In this document: positions 44,000 to 52,748 of the stretch, piece by piece
Layout: every line of letters begins with the position of its first letter
Numbering within the stretch: position 1 is the stretch's first letter
Assembly: GCA_902575725.1 (NCBI GenBank)
Contig: CACGSS010000002.1
Location: forward strand, 104,670 to 168,669
DNA: 64,000 nucleotides
Direction of reading: 5' to 3'
From: an uncultured Alphaproteobacteria bacterium
GTDB taxonomy: Bacteria; Pseudomonadota; Alphaproteobacteria; HIMB59
Position numbers and translations under genes: made by a program
Notes under the pieces: model-generated
Database searches by the model: none
Told to the model about the DNA's origin: nothing
What the model saw: only the letters and a program-made list of their open reading frames with translations

Positions 44000-45312
44000 T
44001 GGATAGTCAATCCCTTACACCAAAAGTTATTAAAGAAGAACTTGACCGCTATGTAATTGGTCAAGATAATGCAAAAAAAGCAGTCGCAATAGCCCTTCGA
44101 AATCGTTGGAGAAGGTTAAATGTAAAAGATGAAACTCTAAGAGATGATATAATCCCAAAAAATATATTAATGATTGGGCCAACAGGTTGCGGTAAAACTG
44201 AGATTGCGAGAAAATTGGCCAAACTAACACAATCACCGTTTATAAAAGTTGAAGCAACTAAATTCACAGAAATTGGATACGTTGGAAGAGATGTTGAACA
44301 AATAATTAGGGATTTAATAGAAGTTGCAATTAATTTGGAAAAGAAAAAGATAAGAGATCGTTTCATAGATGAAGCTAAGACAAATGCAGAAGAGATTGTT
44401 TTAAAGGCACTGCTTGGTGACAATCCAAGTGAAGAAACTAAGGAGAAATTTCGTTTAATGCTAAGAGATAATCAGCTTAATGATAAAGAGATCGAAATAG
44501 CATTAGATCAAAAATCCAATCCTTTTCAATCATTGGACATACCAGGAATGCCTGGTGCTCAAATGGGAATGATTAATATGAATGATATATTTGGCAAAGG
44601 ACTAAAAAATAAAAAAAAGACAAAACTAAAAATAGGTGAAGCTTATGAACCACTTATTCAAGAAGAAATTGAGAAAATCGCTGAAAAACAAAATGTTGTT
44701 CAAAATGCTATTAAAAGTGTCCAGGAGAGTGGAATAGTTTTTATAGATGAAATTGACAAAATTGCGCCCAATAGTGAAAGACGAGGTGGAGATGTTTCAA
44801 GAGAAGGTGTGCAAAGAGATTTACTTCCGCTTATTGAGGGCACAGTTGTAAGCACAAAATATGGAACAATCGAAACAAATCATATTTTATTTATTGCGTC
44901 AGGCGCTTTTCATCAATCCAAACCAAGTGATTTACTCCCAGAGCTTCAAGGAAGATTACCTGTAAGAGTAAGATTAAATGCACTTAAAAAAGATGATTTT
45001 ATTAGAATTTTAAAAGAAACTGATAATAGCTTAACTAAGCAATATAAGTCACTATTTGCAACAGAAAATATTGAATTAAAGTTTGAAGATGAAGCTTTAG
45101 AAGAAATAGCAACTCTTACTGAACAAATAAATAGTGAGGTAGAAAATATTGGTGCACGAAGATTACAAACAATGTTTGAAAAAATACTTGAGAGAATTAG
45201 TTTTGATGCAAACTTAAGTGATCAAAAAACTGAAGTAGTCAATAAAGCCTGGGTTACAGATGCTATAAAGACAGAGATAAAACCAACTGACGAAAAGAAA
45301 TTTATTCTTTAG
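43999..45312 (+). CDS. hslU: ATP-dependent protease ATPase subunit HslU
   Basis: HslU is the AAA+ unfoldase partner of HslV. Walker A is GPTGCGKTEIARKLAK, Walker B is IVFIDEIDKIAP, and SREGVQRDLLPLIEGT is typical of the family; the intermediate (I) domain lies between about residues 110 and 240. The C-terminus that inserts into HslV ends KKFIL. 437 residues. It converges on the Smr gene with an 11-bp overlap. Confidence 0.97.
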   Translation: MDSQSLTPKVIKEELDRYVIGQDNAKKAVAIALRNRWRRLNVKDETLRDDIIPKNILMIGPTGCGKTEIARKLAKLTQSPFIKVEATKFTEIGYVGRDVEQIIRDLIEVAINLEKKKIRDRFIDEAKTNAEEIVLKALLGDNPSEETKEKFRLMLRDNQLNDKEIEIALDQKSNPFQSLDIPGMPGAQMGMINMNDIFGKGLKNKKKTKLKIGEAYEPLIQEEIEKIAEKQNVVQNAIKSVQESGIVFIDEIDKIAPNSERRGGDVSREGVQRDLLPLIEGTVVSTKYGTIETNHILFIASGAFHQSKPSDLLPELQGRLPVRVRLNALKKDDFIRILKETDNSLTKQYKSLFATENIELKFEDEALEEIATLTEQINSEVENIGARRLQTMFEKILERISFDANLSDQKTEVVNKAWVTDAIKTEIKPTDEKKFIL

Positions 45313-45802
45313 ATTTTAGTTTAATATAAAAAGCACCCAAACCACCATGTTGTATTTTACAAGGCGAATATGATTTTATCATAAATTGAAATTTTTCTGT
45401 ATCTAACCAAAAAGGAAATTGTCTTCTTATCTTTCCTGTAAAAAATTCTTCTCCATTAGTTTTATTGCCAAGGCCAGTAACGACTATATGAAATAAGTTA
45501 CTCTTCTTGAAATTGACTGAAAAATATTCAATTAATTTTTGATATGCTTGGTCAACAGTTAGGCCATGTAAATCGATTTTGCTAAAATGCTGATTTTTAA
45601 ATTGTTTATAAAGATTGTTATCCAAAAGAACTGGTTTAGAAAAAATTTTTTTAATTTTTGTACTTTTTTTATTTAAATTATCACTCTTTTTTTTGTTCCC
45701 AATAGGGTCGCCGATTGAAACACTAATTTTTTCATTGGGCTGCTCTTCTAATGGTTTTTCATTTTGCTGTTTATTTAAATTAAATTTAATTTTATGAGAC
45801 AA
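45302..45802 (-). CDS. Smr domain protein (putative endonuclease)
   Basis: A C-terminal Smr domain with the hallmark IDLHGLTVDQAYQKLIEYF and the later VVTGLGNKT (usual VITGKG) and GGLGAFYIKLK, after a lysine-rich, poorly conserved N-terminal segment of about 60 residues. Smr proteins nick or cleave nucleic acids; the target here is unknown. TTG at 45802 is chosen as start because it follows directly on the Tim44-domain gene, overlapping it by 11 bp; a further upstream ATG would lie deep inside that gene. Confidence 0.82.
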   Translation of the reverse strand: MSHKIKFNLNKQQNEKPLEEQPNEKISVSIGDPIGNKKKSDNLNKKSTKIKKIFSKPVLLDNNLYKQFKNQHFSKIDLHGLTVDQAYQKLIEYFSVNFKKSNLFHIVVTGLGNKTNGEEFFTGKIRRQFPFWLDTEKFQFMIKSYSPCKIQHGGLGAFYIKLKSKE

Positions 45803-46304
45803 GTTTAATAGAAAAAAGCTTCCAGTTAGGATCAGAGGATTTTTTATCTTTTTCAAAACCCCATTCTTCGACAACATTCAGAATTTCGTTATTTGCAACA
45901 TTGTAATGTTCGGTTTCAAACTTCACAGACTTAACTAGTCTTAGGTCATCAGATTTATCATCTAAAATAGAACTATTTTTTACTTCTGAAAATTTTATTT
46001 CTTTGGGTGCTTTTGCTTGTTCCATCGCTTGCATTGCTTCAGGTGTAAGTAAATCTTTGACTTTTTCTATACTGTTACTTTGATAAGCCTGAACAATCAT
46101 TTCATATGCTTTATTAGCGCCTTCTAAAAATTCGTTATTATCATTTTTAGGAACTATCTTAGGTTTAAACTTCGATTGAGGATTTTTTTTTGTTCTAATA
46201 TTCACAATTTTTCCGTCAGAGGATCCAAGAATGCTCCTTAGGCGATACACTAAAAATATCGCTATTGCTCCAAAAAGCACAATATCTATAAATTCACTAC
46301 TCAT
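45792..46304 (-). CDS. Tim44/TimA-like domain protein, membrane-anchored
   Basis: The 170-residue product has a single N-terminal membrane span (EFIDIVLFGAIAIFLVYRL), a charged linker and a Tim44-like (NTF2-fold) domain with GANKAYEMIVQAYQSNS, LLTPEAMQAMEQA and WGFEKD, the bacterial TimA type. Related alphaproteobacterial proteins are found by the same neighbours (dnaQ, smr). The role in bacteria is uncertain. It overlaps dnaQ by 8 bp. secB, often between these two genes in relatives, is absent. Confidence 0.82.
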   Translation of the reverse strand: MSSEFIDIVLFGAIAIFLVYRLRSILGSSDGKIVNIRTKKNPQSKFKPKIVPKNDNNEFLEGANKAYEMIVQAYQSNSIEKVKDLLTPEAMQAMEQAKAPKEIKFSEVKNSSILDDKSDDLRLVKSVKFETEHYNVANNEILNVVEEWGFEKDKKSSDPNWKLFSIKLVS

Positions 46305-46977
46305 TATTTTTCAACATTTTAGCCCAATTTGAATTAGGTATTTTATTTTTTATAAACTCTTTATGGGCTTCTGTCTCTTCTTTTGTTAATACGATGGATG
46401 AGTAATTCGGCTCACTAGCTAAGTTAATTTTTTCTGATTTTGCCATACTTAATTCTAATCCTATTTGGTTAATGCCTTGTAATCCCAAGTACACATCAGT
46501 CAAGATTTTAGCGTCTTTTAAAGCACCATGTTGGTCTCTGTTTATAAGAGTATTGATTTTTAATTTCTTTATAAGTGCGTCTAATGATACTTGTTGCCCT
46601 GGAAACCGTTGTCTCGCAATTTTAATTGTATCTATAACTCTTTCCTTCGATATTTTTGGTTTAGATAGTTGCTCAAGCTCAAAGTTTAAGAAACCGATGT
46701 CGAAAGATGCATTGTGAGCGACAATGAAACTATCTTGAATAAATTCTAAGAAGCTGTCTGCAATTTCTTCAAAAATAGGCTTATCTGTCAAATATTCATT
46801 TGTTATTCCATGTATTTTAATATTGTCCTCAGTGAGAGTTTTAGAGGGATTTATATATTCATGATAGTTTGCCCCGACTTCTTTCTTGTTAAGTTCAATA
46901 CAGCCAATTTCAATGATCCTATGTCCCTCTTTAAATTCTAAGCCTGTGGTCTCAATATCAAGTATAATTTCTCTCAT
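46297..46977 (-). CDS. dnaQ: DNA polymerase III epsilon subunit DnaQ (3'-5' proofreading exonuclease)
   Basis: DnaQ proofreads for the replicative polymerase. The DEDDh exonuclease motifs are ILDIETTGLEFKEGHRIIEIG (Exo I, aspartate and glutamate), VAHNASFDIGFLNFEL (Exo II) and DQHGALKDAKILTDVYLGL (Exo III with catalytic histidine). 226 residues is normal. Member of the leftward maf-aroE-coaE-dnaQ block beside the proposed origin; overlaps coaE by 4 bp. Confidence 0.95.
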   Translation of the reverse strand: MREIILDIETTGLEFKEGHRIIEIGCIELNKKEVGANYHEYINPSKTLTEDNIKIHGITNEYLTDKPIFEEIADSFLEFIQDSFIVAHNASFDIGFLNFELEQLSKPKISKERVIDTIKIARQRFPGQQVSLDALIKKLKINTLINRDQHGALKDAKILTDVYLGLQGINQIGLELSMAKSEKINLASEPNYSSIVLTKEETEAHKEFIKNKIPNSNWAKMLKNNE

Positions 46978-47531
46978 AATTTATTTAATAATTTAATTAT
47001 ATTTAAACGTAAGTTCAAGATTGAACCATTATTGTTTACTGTAAAAGTTGATTTATTCTTTTTTATATTCTCTTTAATCTGCTTATTATTCATTAATTTA
47101 AAATACTCTTCTGTAACACCTCTTTTTAAAACCCTTTGTTTTCTCTTAGTGGTATCCGAGTTTACGAATACTGTGATATTGAAATTATTGAATAAATTTT
47201 CTTCATAAAGTAATGGAATTTCATAAAATACTGGCTGATAAGATTGATGTTTTTGGGCTATTATTTTCTTTTTGGCGTAAAGAAGAGGATATATTGTTCT
47301 CTTAAGTTTCCTATTAAACTCTTCCTTCTGTAACATTTTAATAATTTCTTTTTTGTAATTATGATCATTAAGTTTCAATTTTTCTAAAATAATTTTTCTT
47401 GTACGGTCATCATTGTATAATTTTGAAATTATAGCATCAGATGATATACAACAAAAACCTAGCTTAGAGATATATTTAATAAATTCGGTTTTGCCCGATC
47501 CTATATTACCTGTAACTGCAACCTTGGTCAT
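46974..47531 (-). CDS. coaE: Dephospho-CoA kinase CoaE
   Basis: CoaE phosphorylates dephospho-CoA, the last step of coenzyme A synthesis. The P-loop VTGNIGSGKTEFIKYI is followed by CISSDAIISKLY and the domain with IPLLYEENLFNNFN. 185 residues. The sequence is diverged and lysine-rich, as for its neighbours, but the position between aroE and dnaQ (4-bp overlaps on each side) supports the call. Confidence 0.92.
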   Translation of the reverse strand: MTKVAVTGNIGSGKTEFIKYISKLGFCCISSDAIISKLYNDDRTRKIILEKLKLNDHNYKKEIIKMLQKEEFNRKLKRTIYPLLYAKKKIIAQKHQSYQPVFYEIPLLYEENLFNNFNITVFVNSDTTKRKQRVLKRGVTEEYFKLMNNKQIKENIKKNKSTFTVNNNGSILNLRLNIIKLLNKL

Positions 47532-48337
47532 AATTTATTTACAAGTATTTGATAAATTTTATTGTCTATTTCTATCTTTTTACCAGACCATATTTCGTAT
47601 GATGGTTTTGCTTGTTCTAAAAGCATTTTTAATCCTCCTGAGAATTTTATGTCATGTTTTTTAGCTTTTTTTAAGAGATCTGTTTCAATTGGGTTATAAA
47701 CTATATCAATTACTCCTCTAGCTTTCTTAACTAAATTCAAGATATTTCTATTTATTTTATTTTTTTTTGTCATCCCTGCACTGGATGCGTTTATTATCAA
47801 ATCATATCTTATCTTGAGATGAGATGGTCTAATCAGAAAACGATCAAATTTAAATTTTTTTTTCAGGTTTTCCTCTCTTCTTATAGATGTCGCAAAAATA
47901 TCAATTTTTTCAATATTTTTTTGATTTAAAAAATATAAAATTGCTCTCGCGGCTCCACCTGCACCAACCAATAATACAGATTTTGTTTTTCTAATTTTCA
48001 AAGAATTAAAAGTCTTACTAAAACCAATAACGTCTGTGTTATCACCAAAAATTATTTTGTTTTTTTTATAAATTAAATTTACAGAACCAATTTTTTTTGC
48101 TCTTGCGGTAATTTTATCGCAAAAACCAATAAGGGTTTCCTTGTATGGTATTGTAATATTAAAACCAACAAATCGTTTATCTTTTCTATAATTATAAATA
48201 AACTTATCTATGTTTTTTTCTTGTACCTCGTATTTTCTATAAATAAAATTATTATTTCTTGACCAATAATTGTGTATGAGTGGCGATAATGAATGATTTA
48301 GTTTTTTTGCTACAATGCCTATTTTTTTTTTATTCAT
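47528..48337 (-). CDS. aroE: Shikimate dehydrogenase AroE
   Basis: AroE reduces 3-dehydroshikimate with NADPH in aromatic amino acid synthesis. Family motifs: the N-terminal KKLNHSLSPLIHNYW (substrate serines), FNITIPYKE (catalytic lysine), the nucleotide-binding LLVGAGGAARAILYFL, and GLKMLLEQAKPSYEIW near the C-terminus. 269 residues. It starts one base after the maf stop. Confidence 0.94.
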   Translation of the reverse strand: MNKKKIGIVAKKLNHSLSPLIHNYWSRNNNFIYRKYEVQEKNIDKFIYNYRKDKRFVGFNITIPYKETLIGFCDKITARAKKIGSVNLIYKKNKIIFGDNTDVIGFSKTFNSLKIRKTKSVLLVGAGGAARAILYFLNQKNIEKIDIFATSIRREENLKKKFKFDRFLIRPSHLKIRYDLIINASSAGMTKKNKINRNILNLVKKARGVIDIVYNPIETDLLKKAKKHDIKFSGGLKMLLEQAKPSYEIWSGKKIEIDNKIYQILVNKL

Positions 48338-48931
48338 TTAGATATTTCTTAATGTCTTTAAAAAATTAATAACATCTATACCAATAATATTGAAATAACT
48401 ACCGTATATATTTTTAAAAAAAAAATTTCCTTTTCCTTCTATGTTATAACAACCTACGGCTTTAGACACTTGTTTAAAGTTCTTATTAACGTAATTATTT
48501 ATATCTCTCACTCTTGTATTTTTAAAAGTGATGTTAGTTTTTGTAAGAGTACTTTTGATAAGATTGTTATTAATCATAAAAATCATTGCTGTGTAAAGTT
48601 CGTGCGATTTATCATTAAATGCTTTGAGGGTTCTTTTACAACATTCAGGATTGTCACATTTATAGATTGTTTTTTTTTTAAATAGGATTGTTGTATCAAA
48701 AGTTACGATAATTTTATTACTATATTTTTTAGAGAGATATTCGGCCTTAGCTTTTGCTATTTTTAATGCATCATATTTATCATTATTTAAATCTTTTACT
48801 TTTTTTTCATTTATATTAGGTGATCTGTACTGAAATCTAAAATTCATTAATTTAAATATTTTTCTTCTAGATTGGCTTTTGGTGCCGATGATAACCTGTT
48901 TGATTAATTGTGGATTAAATGAGTTATTCAT
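48338..48931 (-). CDS. maf: Maf family nucleotide pyrophosphatase
   Basis: Maf proteins hydrolyse nucleoside triphosphates (dTTP/UTP or modified bases). The N-terminal IIGTKSQSRRKIFKLM matches the family's SxSxxRxxLL pattern, and the catalytic stretch reads VTFDTTILFK, with phenylalanine where most have serine (SDT). 197 residues. The frame is intact. It is the first gene on the left side of the 234-bp gap proposed as origin, facing away from rho. Confidence 0.85.
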   Translation of the reverse strand: MNNSFNPQLIKQVIIGTKSQSRRKIFKLMNFRFQYRSPNINEKKVKDLNNDKYDALKIAKAKAEYLSKKYSNKIIVTFDTTILFKKKTIYKCDNPECCKRTLKAFNDKSHELYTAMIFMINNNLIKSTLTKTNITFKNTRVRDINNYVNKNFKQVSKAVGCYNIEGKGNFFFKNIYGSYFNIIGIDVINFLKTLRNI

Positions 48932-49138
48932 GAAATTTTCGAGTTTTTAACAATAAAATTACCTTTAATTTATTAATATTAAGTTATCAACATTTGTTAT
49001 TAAATAACTAAAAAAGTACTTAAATAGAGGTTTTTTTGAATAAGAAGATGTTAATCCCCATCATTCGACATACAACAACATATCTATATATAAATATATA
49101 TATTTTCTCTTTATTTTTTGTTATATACCTTATCAACG
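48909..49138. other. Candidate chromosomal replication origin (oriC)
   Basis: The 234-bp gap between divergent maf and rho is the largest non-coding stretch in the right half of the window. DnaA-box-like 9-mers (consensus TTATCCACA, one or two mismatches): TTATCAACA at 48984-48992, TTATCAACG at 49130-49138, and TAATCCACA on the minus strand at 48909-48917 (just inside maf). An AT-rich tract at 49081-49128 (about 88% A+T) could be the unwinding element. Gene direction switches here and parAB with parS are about 4-7 kb away, as in other alphaproteobacterial origins. Function is inferred. Confidence 0.6.
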
Positions 49139-49165
49139 TATCTAACTATCTAGGTAATTTCCAAT

Positions 49166-50422
49166 ATGCATTTAAACGAATTAAAAGATAAAAAACCTCA
49201 AGAACTATTAGATTATGCTGAATCGTTAGGAATTGAAAACGCATCTGGTTTAAAAAAGCAAGACATATATTTTTCTGTTCTGAAAAAATTTGCAGAGAAA
49301 AATGAAGAAATTATAGGTGAAGGCGTATTAGAAACAATGCAGGATGGATTTGGATTTTTAAGATCAGCAAACTCTAATTACCTTCCAGGACCAGATGATA
49401 TATATGTTAGTCCAAATCAGATAAAGAAATATGGTCTTAGGAAAGGTGATACCCTTGAGGGACCTATACGACCTCCCAAAGATGGTGAAAGATACTTTGC
49501 TCTCGTAGAAACGAATAAAGTCAACTTCATTGAAATTGCTAAAAATAATAAATTTAAGACAAATTTTGATAATTTGACCCCTCTTTATCCTGAGAAGAAA
49601 TTTAATCTAGAAACGGAAAAACCAGACACAGATTTATCATCCAGAATTATAGACATTATTGCACCAGTTGGTGCTGGTCAAAGATCTTTAATTGTTGCAC
49701 CTCCAAGGTCAGGTAAAACAGTAATTTTACAAAAAATTGCAAAATCAATTGCAGAAAATTTTCCTGATGTTTATCTAATGGTACTTTTAATAGATGAAAG
49801 ACCTGAGGAAGTTACAGATATGCAACGATCTGTTAAAGGTGAAGTAATTAGTTCAACATTTGATGAGCCAGCTGCAAGACACGTTCAAGTTGCAGAAATG
49901 GTTATCGAAAAAGCTAAAAGACTAGCTGAAAATAAATATGATGTAGTAATTCTTTTAGACTCTATCACAAGATTAGGTAGAGCATACAACACAGTTGTCC
50001 CATCAAGTGGTAAAGTTTTAACAGGTGGTGTAGATGCTAATGCATTACAAAGACCTAAAAGATTTTTTGGAGCTGCCAGAAACATAGAAGAAGGGGGTTC
50101 GTTAACTATTATTGCTACAGCTTTAATAGAAACAGGCAGTAGAATGGATGAGGTCATCTTTGAAGAATTCAAAGGAACTGGTAATTCAGAAATTGTCCTC
50201 GACAGAAAATTATCTGATAAAAGAACATATCCTGCTATCGATGTTCAAAAGTCAGGCACTAGAAAAGAGGACCTCCTATTAGATGCCGGAGATCTTCAAA
50301 AAGTTTTTATTTTAAGGAAAATTTTATCATCTATGGGTACTGTCGATGCTATGGAGTTCCTTTTAGATAAAATGAAAGACTGTAAGACCAACGAAGAGTT
50401 TTTCAGCAGCATGAATCAATAA
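49166..50422 (+). CDS. rho: Transcription termination factor Rho
   Basis: Rho is the RNA-dependent ATPase that terminates transcription. The N-terminal domain starts [20 protein letters not shown], the RNA-binding cold-shock-like part includes [22 protein letters not shown], and Walker A is [13 protein letters not shown]. 418 residues is the normal size for alphaproteobacteria. It begins the rightward block and is separated from maf by the origin candidate. Confidence 0.97.
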   Translation: MHLNELKDKKPQELLDYAESLGIENASGLKKQDIYFSVLKKFAEKNEEIIGEGVLETMQDGFGFLRSANSNYLPGPDDIYVSPNQIKKYGLRKGDTLEGPIRPPKDGERYFALVETNKVNFIEIAKNNKFKTNFDNLTPLYPEKKFNLETEKPDTDLSSRIIDIIAPVGAGQRSLIVAPPRSGKTVILQKIAKSIAENFPDVYLMVLLIDERPEEVTDMQRSVKGEVISSTFDEPAARHVQVAEMVIEKAKRLAENKYDVVILLDSITRLGRAYNTVVPSSGKVLTGGVDANALQRPKRFFGAARNIEEGGSLTIIATALIETGSRMDEVIFEEFKGTGNSEIVLDRKLSDKRTYPAIDVQKSGTRKEDLLLDAGDLQKVFILRKILSSMGTVDAMEFLLDKMKDCKTNEEFFSSMNQ

Positions 50423-50444
50423 TTTCATTTCCAACCATCTATAA

Positions 50445-51356
50445 TTAAAACCAATTCACTTCTTCTTTCTCACAAAGTTTTTTTAACCTTAAAGGATAAT
50501 CAGTTATTATTCCATCAACACCGTATTCTATCATTTTCAACATCTCATATTTTTCATTAACAGTCCAAACGTTCACTGGAAGACCTTCCTCATGAGAAAT
50601 TCTAACCATGTCTTTATTTATATCTTTATGTTTAGGATGCCATACCTTCCCGCCTAACGTTTTGATCAGCCTGGGTAATTCTCTGCTATCGCTATCGTAT
50701 AAAGGCATGAAGTCTAACCAAGGTGATTTATCATAAACTTTTCCTTTTAGCTCAGATGTTAAATAGGCTCTTGAGATCTTGGAGTCTATTTTTTTTATTT
50801 CTCTTAAAATCCTCCAATCAAATGACGAGTAGACTACTTTATCTTTTAATTCTGTTTTATTAACCTCCTCAATTATAAAACTTGCCATTACATTTGGAGG
50901 AGGTGTTAAGTTTTCTTCAACAGGTGTTGATTTAATTTCTAAATTAATTATTAAACCATCTGAAATATTATTTGATGTTAATTCAAGAAGTTCTGATAAT
51001 TTAGGTATGTTTTTTTCACCTAAACTTTTTTGATCATCAAATTTTCTACCATATTTAGATTTCTTATCTATTGATCCAACTTTAAATTTAGATAACTCTT
51101 CATAAGTTAAATCGAAAATTTTAATATCATTATCTTTAATCCAATTACCCTGAGCATCCTTTGTAAGGGCCGGATTCAATCTAAAATCATGATTTATGAC
51201 TGGCACTAAGTCTTTGGTAAGTAAGATGTCAGTTTCGTAAGCTGTAATTTCATTCTGAAGTAAAAACTTAAAACTATCCAGTGTATTTTCTGGTAAATCC
51301 CCCCTCGCCCCTCTGTGGCCATAAATTTTAATTTGATTTGGTTTAGCTAATATCAA
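50445..51356 (-). CDS. Glycerophosphodiester phosphodiesterase
   Basis: A GDPD-family TIM-barrel enzyme that releases glycerol-3-phosphate from deacylated phospholipids. Catalytic parts are KIYGHRGARGDLPENTLDSF (histidine, arginine, glutamate) and VINHDFRLNP; the C-terminus has GLPVNVWTVNEKYEM and GVDGIITDYP. 303 residues without a signal peptide, so probably cytoplasmic. It is inserted opposite to the rho-mnmE direction, 22 bp after rho. In phosphate-poor seawater it could recycle lipid headgroups; this is inference. Confidence 0.92.
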   Translation of the reverse strand: MILAKPNQIKIYGHRGARGDLPENTLDSFKFLLQNEITAYETDILLTKDLVPVINHDFRLNPALTKDAQGNWIKDNDIKIFDLTYEELSKFKVGSIDKKSKYGRKFDDQKSLGEKNIPKLSELLELTSNNISDGLIINLEIKSTPVEENLTPPPNVMASFIIEEVNKTELKDKVVYSSFDWRILREIKKIDSKISRAYLTSELKGKVYDKSPWLDFMPLYDSDSRELPRLIKTLGGKVWHPKHKDINKDMVRISHEEGLPVNVWTVNEKYEMLKMIEYGVDGIITDYPLRLKKLCEKEEVNWF

Positions 51357-51421
51357 TTGATTATTTTTTTATGCTTTTCATTGGTGGACTAGAATAATTA
51401 TAAATTTATAATATCCAAGTT

Positions 51422-52747
51422 TTGTTTAAGTCTGGGACAATATATTCGAACTTTACACCCTTAGTGAAGGCTCCAGTTATTGGTTATAGAATTTCAGGAG
51501 ATGATGTCTTGAATATCTTAAAGAAAATTACCAAAAAAAATTTTTCTAAAGATCACTCTTTAATCCGAATTGTTAAAATTTACCAAAAAGATGAAACCAT
51601 ATTGGATGAGTGTAGTGTGGTATATTTTAAATCTCCCAAATCTTTTACTGGAGAGGACGCCTGTGAAATTTTTTTGCACGGATCACCACTGATAGCTAGT
51701 CAGTTCGAGCAATTATTAAAGGATTTAAAAGTTTCAGGCTTAAGATTAGCAAAAAATGGAGAGTTCTCTTACAGGTCTGTTTTAAATAGCAAGAATTCTC
51801 TTAAACAAGCCAAGGCAATTAACGAAATAATTTCAAATGAGAGTTTTTCGGGTTTAGAATATAATAAAAGACTACTTTTTGATGGAGATATTGTTAGCGG
51901 ACTTGTTCCTTTAAGAGAGGAAGTTATAAATTTATTCTCAGAAATAACTGCATCGATTGACTTCGTAGACGATGAGGACTTTAATTTTAATCAAATAATC
52001 AGAAAGATAAGGAAATTTTTCACTAATTGTAATAATTTATTACAAAAGAATAGAACAAATATAGAACAGAAAAATATTTGCAGAATTATGTTAGTAGGCC
52101 CTGTAAATGTTGGGAAATCAACTCTATTTAATAAAATAATTGACAAAGATAGAGCAATTGTCACAAATATTAAGGGGACTACTAGGGATATTCTCTCAAA
52201 CGAATTTATAATTAATAGTAATCGCTTTGAAATCTTCGATACCGCAGGTCAAAGATCTAAACAAGGTAAAATAGAAAAATACGGCTATAAAAAAGCACAA
52301 AAAATATCGAGAGAAATAGACCACTTTTTTGTTTTAATCGATCAAAATACTAAAAAATCAGATATATCAATACTTTTTGAGGATTTCATGATACGTAAGA
52401 ATTACAGTTTAATTGAGACAAAATCTGATATCTATAAATATAAAACAGAAAATATCAAAATAAACCATAGCTTAGAGAGTGATAAAATATACCAGAAATT
52501 AAAATTATCTTCGATTCATCGAAAATATGTAAAAAATAAGCATAAAATGACGGAGCTTAATTTAGAAGAAATAGACTTTTTGGCAAGAATTTTAGAATAT
52601 GAACATGATATTCTTAAGGAAAGGGATATTTTGATAATAGCCCAATTAATGAGAAATATATTAGATGATTTTTCTTTTGAATTCGGTTATATTAACAATG
52701 AAGATGTTTATGATAGAGTTTTTAGCAAATTTTGTATAGGTAAGTAG
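51422..52747 (+). CDS. mnmE: tRNA modification GTPase MnmE (TrmE)
   Basis: MnmE with MnmG makes the cmnm5U/mnm5U modification at wobble U34. The N-terminal THF-binding domain is followed by a helical domain with an inserted G domain (P-loop GPVNVGKSTLFN, switch KGTTRDI, DTAG), and the protein ends in the invariant FCIGK. TTG at 51422 is the only suitable start. 441 residues. Its stop lies 1 bp before the mnmG start, which overlaps the parS site. Confidence 0.95.
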   Translation: MFKSGTIYSNFTPLVKAPVIGYRISGDDVLNILKKITKKNFSKDHSLIRIVKIYQKDETILDECSVVYFKSPKSFTGEDACEIFLHGSPLIASQFEQLLKDLKVSGLRLAKNGEFSYRSVLNSKNSLKQAKAINEIISNESFSGLEYNKRLLFDGDIVSGLVPLREEVINLFSEITASIDFVDDEDFNFNQIIRKIRKFFTNCNNLLQKNRTNIEQKNICRIMLVGPVNVGKSTLFNKIIDKDRAIVTNIKGTTRDILSNEFIINSNRFEIFDTAGQRSKQGKIEKYGYKKAQKISREIDHFFVLIDQNTKKSDISILFEDFMIRKNYSLIETKSDIYKYKTENIKINHSLESDKIYQKLKLSSIHRKYVKNKHKMTELNLEEIDFLARILEYEHDILKERDILIIAQLMRNILDDFSFEFGYINNEDVYDRVFSKFCIGK

Positions 52748-52748
52748 A

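Noticed and set aside
44061..44423. 120-codon open frame opposite hslU
   Set aside because: Antisense to strongly conserved AAA+ motifs, without its own RBS or family.
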